Below, in pieces: positions 13,297-13,960 of a stretch of 13,960 bases of DNA. Positions within the stretch are counted from its first letter, which is position 1. The number at the start of each line of letters is the position of its first letter. A model generated the notes under the pieces. It was not told the DNA's origin. It ran no database searches and saw nothing but the letters and a program-made list of their open reading frames with translations. Source of the stretch: Protaetiibacter sp. (GTDB lineage Bacteria > Actinomycetota > Actinomycetes > Actinomycetales > Microbacteriaceae); contig JASLGG010000001.1 in the NCBI GenBank assembly GCA_030150265.1, forward strand, positions 1-13,960, in the 5' to 3' direction. The translations under genes and the position numbers were made by a program.

Positions 13297-13378
13297 CGTT
13301 CACCAGCGCATGAAATGCTCACGACGGAGCACAGTCAACAGCACAGCCAGCCGGGCGGTTCCGGACGAAGGAGGAGAC

Positions 13379-13960
13379 ATGGCCGTGACGCCGCTGCGGG
13401 AGCGCAAGGCGTGGCAGGCATTGGCGCGCCATTACGACGAGATCGCAGGGCGCCACCTGCGGGAAATCTTCGCCGAGGACCCCGGGCGGGGGGAGCGGCT
13501 GACCGCCGAAGGGGCGGGGCTGTACCTCGACTACTCCAAGAACCGGATCACCGACGAGACCCTCCGGCTGCTGATCGAGCTGGCCGAGGAGTCCGGGGTG
13601 GCCGAGCGCCGGGACGCGATGTTCCGCGGCGAGCACATCAACGTGTCCGAGGACCGGGCCGTGCTGCACGTTGCGCTGCGGATGCCGGCCGGAATCGAGC
13701 TGGTCGTGGACGGCCAAAATGTCACAGCGTCGGTCCACGAGGTGCTGGGCCGGATGCGGGACTTCGCCGACCGGATCCGGTCGGGCGCCTGGACCGGGTA
13801 CACCGGGAAGCGCATCCGCAACGTGATCAACGTCGGCATCGGCGGCTCCGACCTCGGGCCGGTCATGGCCTATGAGGCGCTGCGCTGGTACAGCGACCGC
13901 GACATCACGTTCCGGTTCGTGTCCAACGTGGACTCCACCGACTTCGTCGAGGCCACCCGG
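13379..13960 (+). CDS. pgi: Glucose-6-phosphate isomerase, 5' part (partial)
   Basis: The first 194 codons of the glycolytic enzyme that interconverts glucose-6-phosphate and fructose-6-phosphate run off the right edge. The protein is recognised by LYLDYSKNRITDETL (about residues 49-63), the family block FRGEHINVSEDRAVLHVALR (82-101) and the sugar-phosphate-binding VINVGIGGSDLGPVMAYEAL (149-168). The full enzyme is about 550 residues, so about a third is present. The ATG at 13379 has an excellent ribosome binding site, AAGGAGGAG at 13368-13376, unlike the apparently leaderless genes in the left part. The 82-bp gap before it holds a small stem, TGCTC with GAGCA near 13316-13331, without a T-run. 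It may be read together with the oxidoreductase or from its own promoter, which I could not place. Confidence 0.97.
   Translation, partial: MAVTPLRERKAWQALARHYDEIAGRHLREIFAEDPGRGERLTAEGAGLYLDYSKNRITDETLRLLIELAEESGVAERRDAMFRGEHINVSEDRAVLHVALRMPAGIELVVDGQNVTASVHEVLGRMRDFADRIRSGAWTGYTGKRIRNVINVGIGGSDLGPVMAYEALRWYSDRDITFRFVSNVDSTDFVEATR

Overview
The window is high-GC actinobacterial DNA, but by base and codon use it falls into two parts. Positions 1 to about 9450 look like a Microbacteriaceae-type genome (Micrococcales): very high GC, CTC as the main leucine codon, a very short F1 epsilon subunit, and many start codons sitting directly behind a TAnnnT box. From about 9640 to the end the DNA is still GC-rich but prefers CTG, CGG and GGG and looks like a different actinomycete. 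The change falls in the non-coding stretch 9450-9635. Because the right part ends in a housekeeping gene (pgi), a chimeric contig is at least as likely as horizontal transfer. Taxonomy is inferred from style only; no search was possible.

Left part. The end of the ATP synthase operon (atpD partial, atpC) closes with a hairpin at 1042-1059. A small P-loop kinase and a YaaA-family peroxide-stress protein follow as a coupled pair (1092-2358). Facing them, and sharing four bases with the end of yaaA, is a minus-strand alkylation-repair operon: a methylguanine-DNA methyltransferase (2951-3526) whose stop overlaps the start of a 3-methyladenine DNA glycosylase I (2355-2954). An aldo/keto reductase is divergent from it (3634-4596). 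Next is a four-gene amine (probably putrescine or related polyamine) catabolic unit. An Lrp/AsnC regulator, a class III aminotransferase and a PuuB-like FAD oxidoreductase are read leftward as one operon (7899 down to 4640). A gamma-aminobutyraldehyde-type dehydrogenase is read rightward (8013-9449). Their shared 113-bp control region holds a perfect 10-bp inverted repeat between the two promoters, a good candidate operator for the regulator.

Junction. Positions 9450-9635 contain no convincing gene. They hold a 7-bp inverted repeat with long spacing, a very strong rightward intrinsic terminator (9529-9588) and, back to back, a leftward one (9589-9620).

Right part. A 237-aa protein with a TGExY..ARR-type N-terminal motif, a long Ala/Glu coiled coil and a Pro-Pro-Val repeat tail (minus, 9636-10349) lies behind a 394-aa calycin/heme-binding-like protein of uncertain function (minus, 10580-11764). 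A 14-bp-stem terminator separates them. A second, divergent DAO-family FAD oxidoreductase (11860-13296) and the first 194 codons of glucose-6-phosphate isomerase (13379 onward) complete the window.

The best candidates for something little described are the two right-hand minus-strand proteins and the Lrp-controlled amine unit with its operator-like repeat. No CRISPR array, tRNA, rRNA, transposase or clear phage gene was seen.
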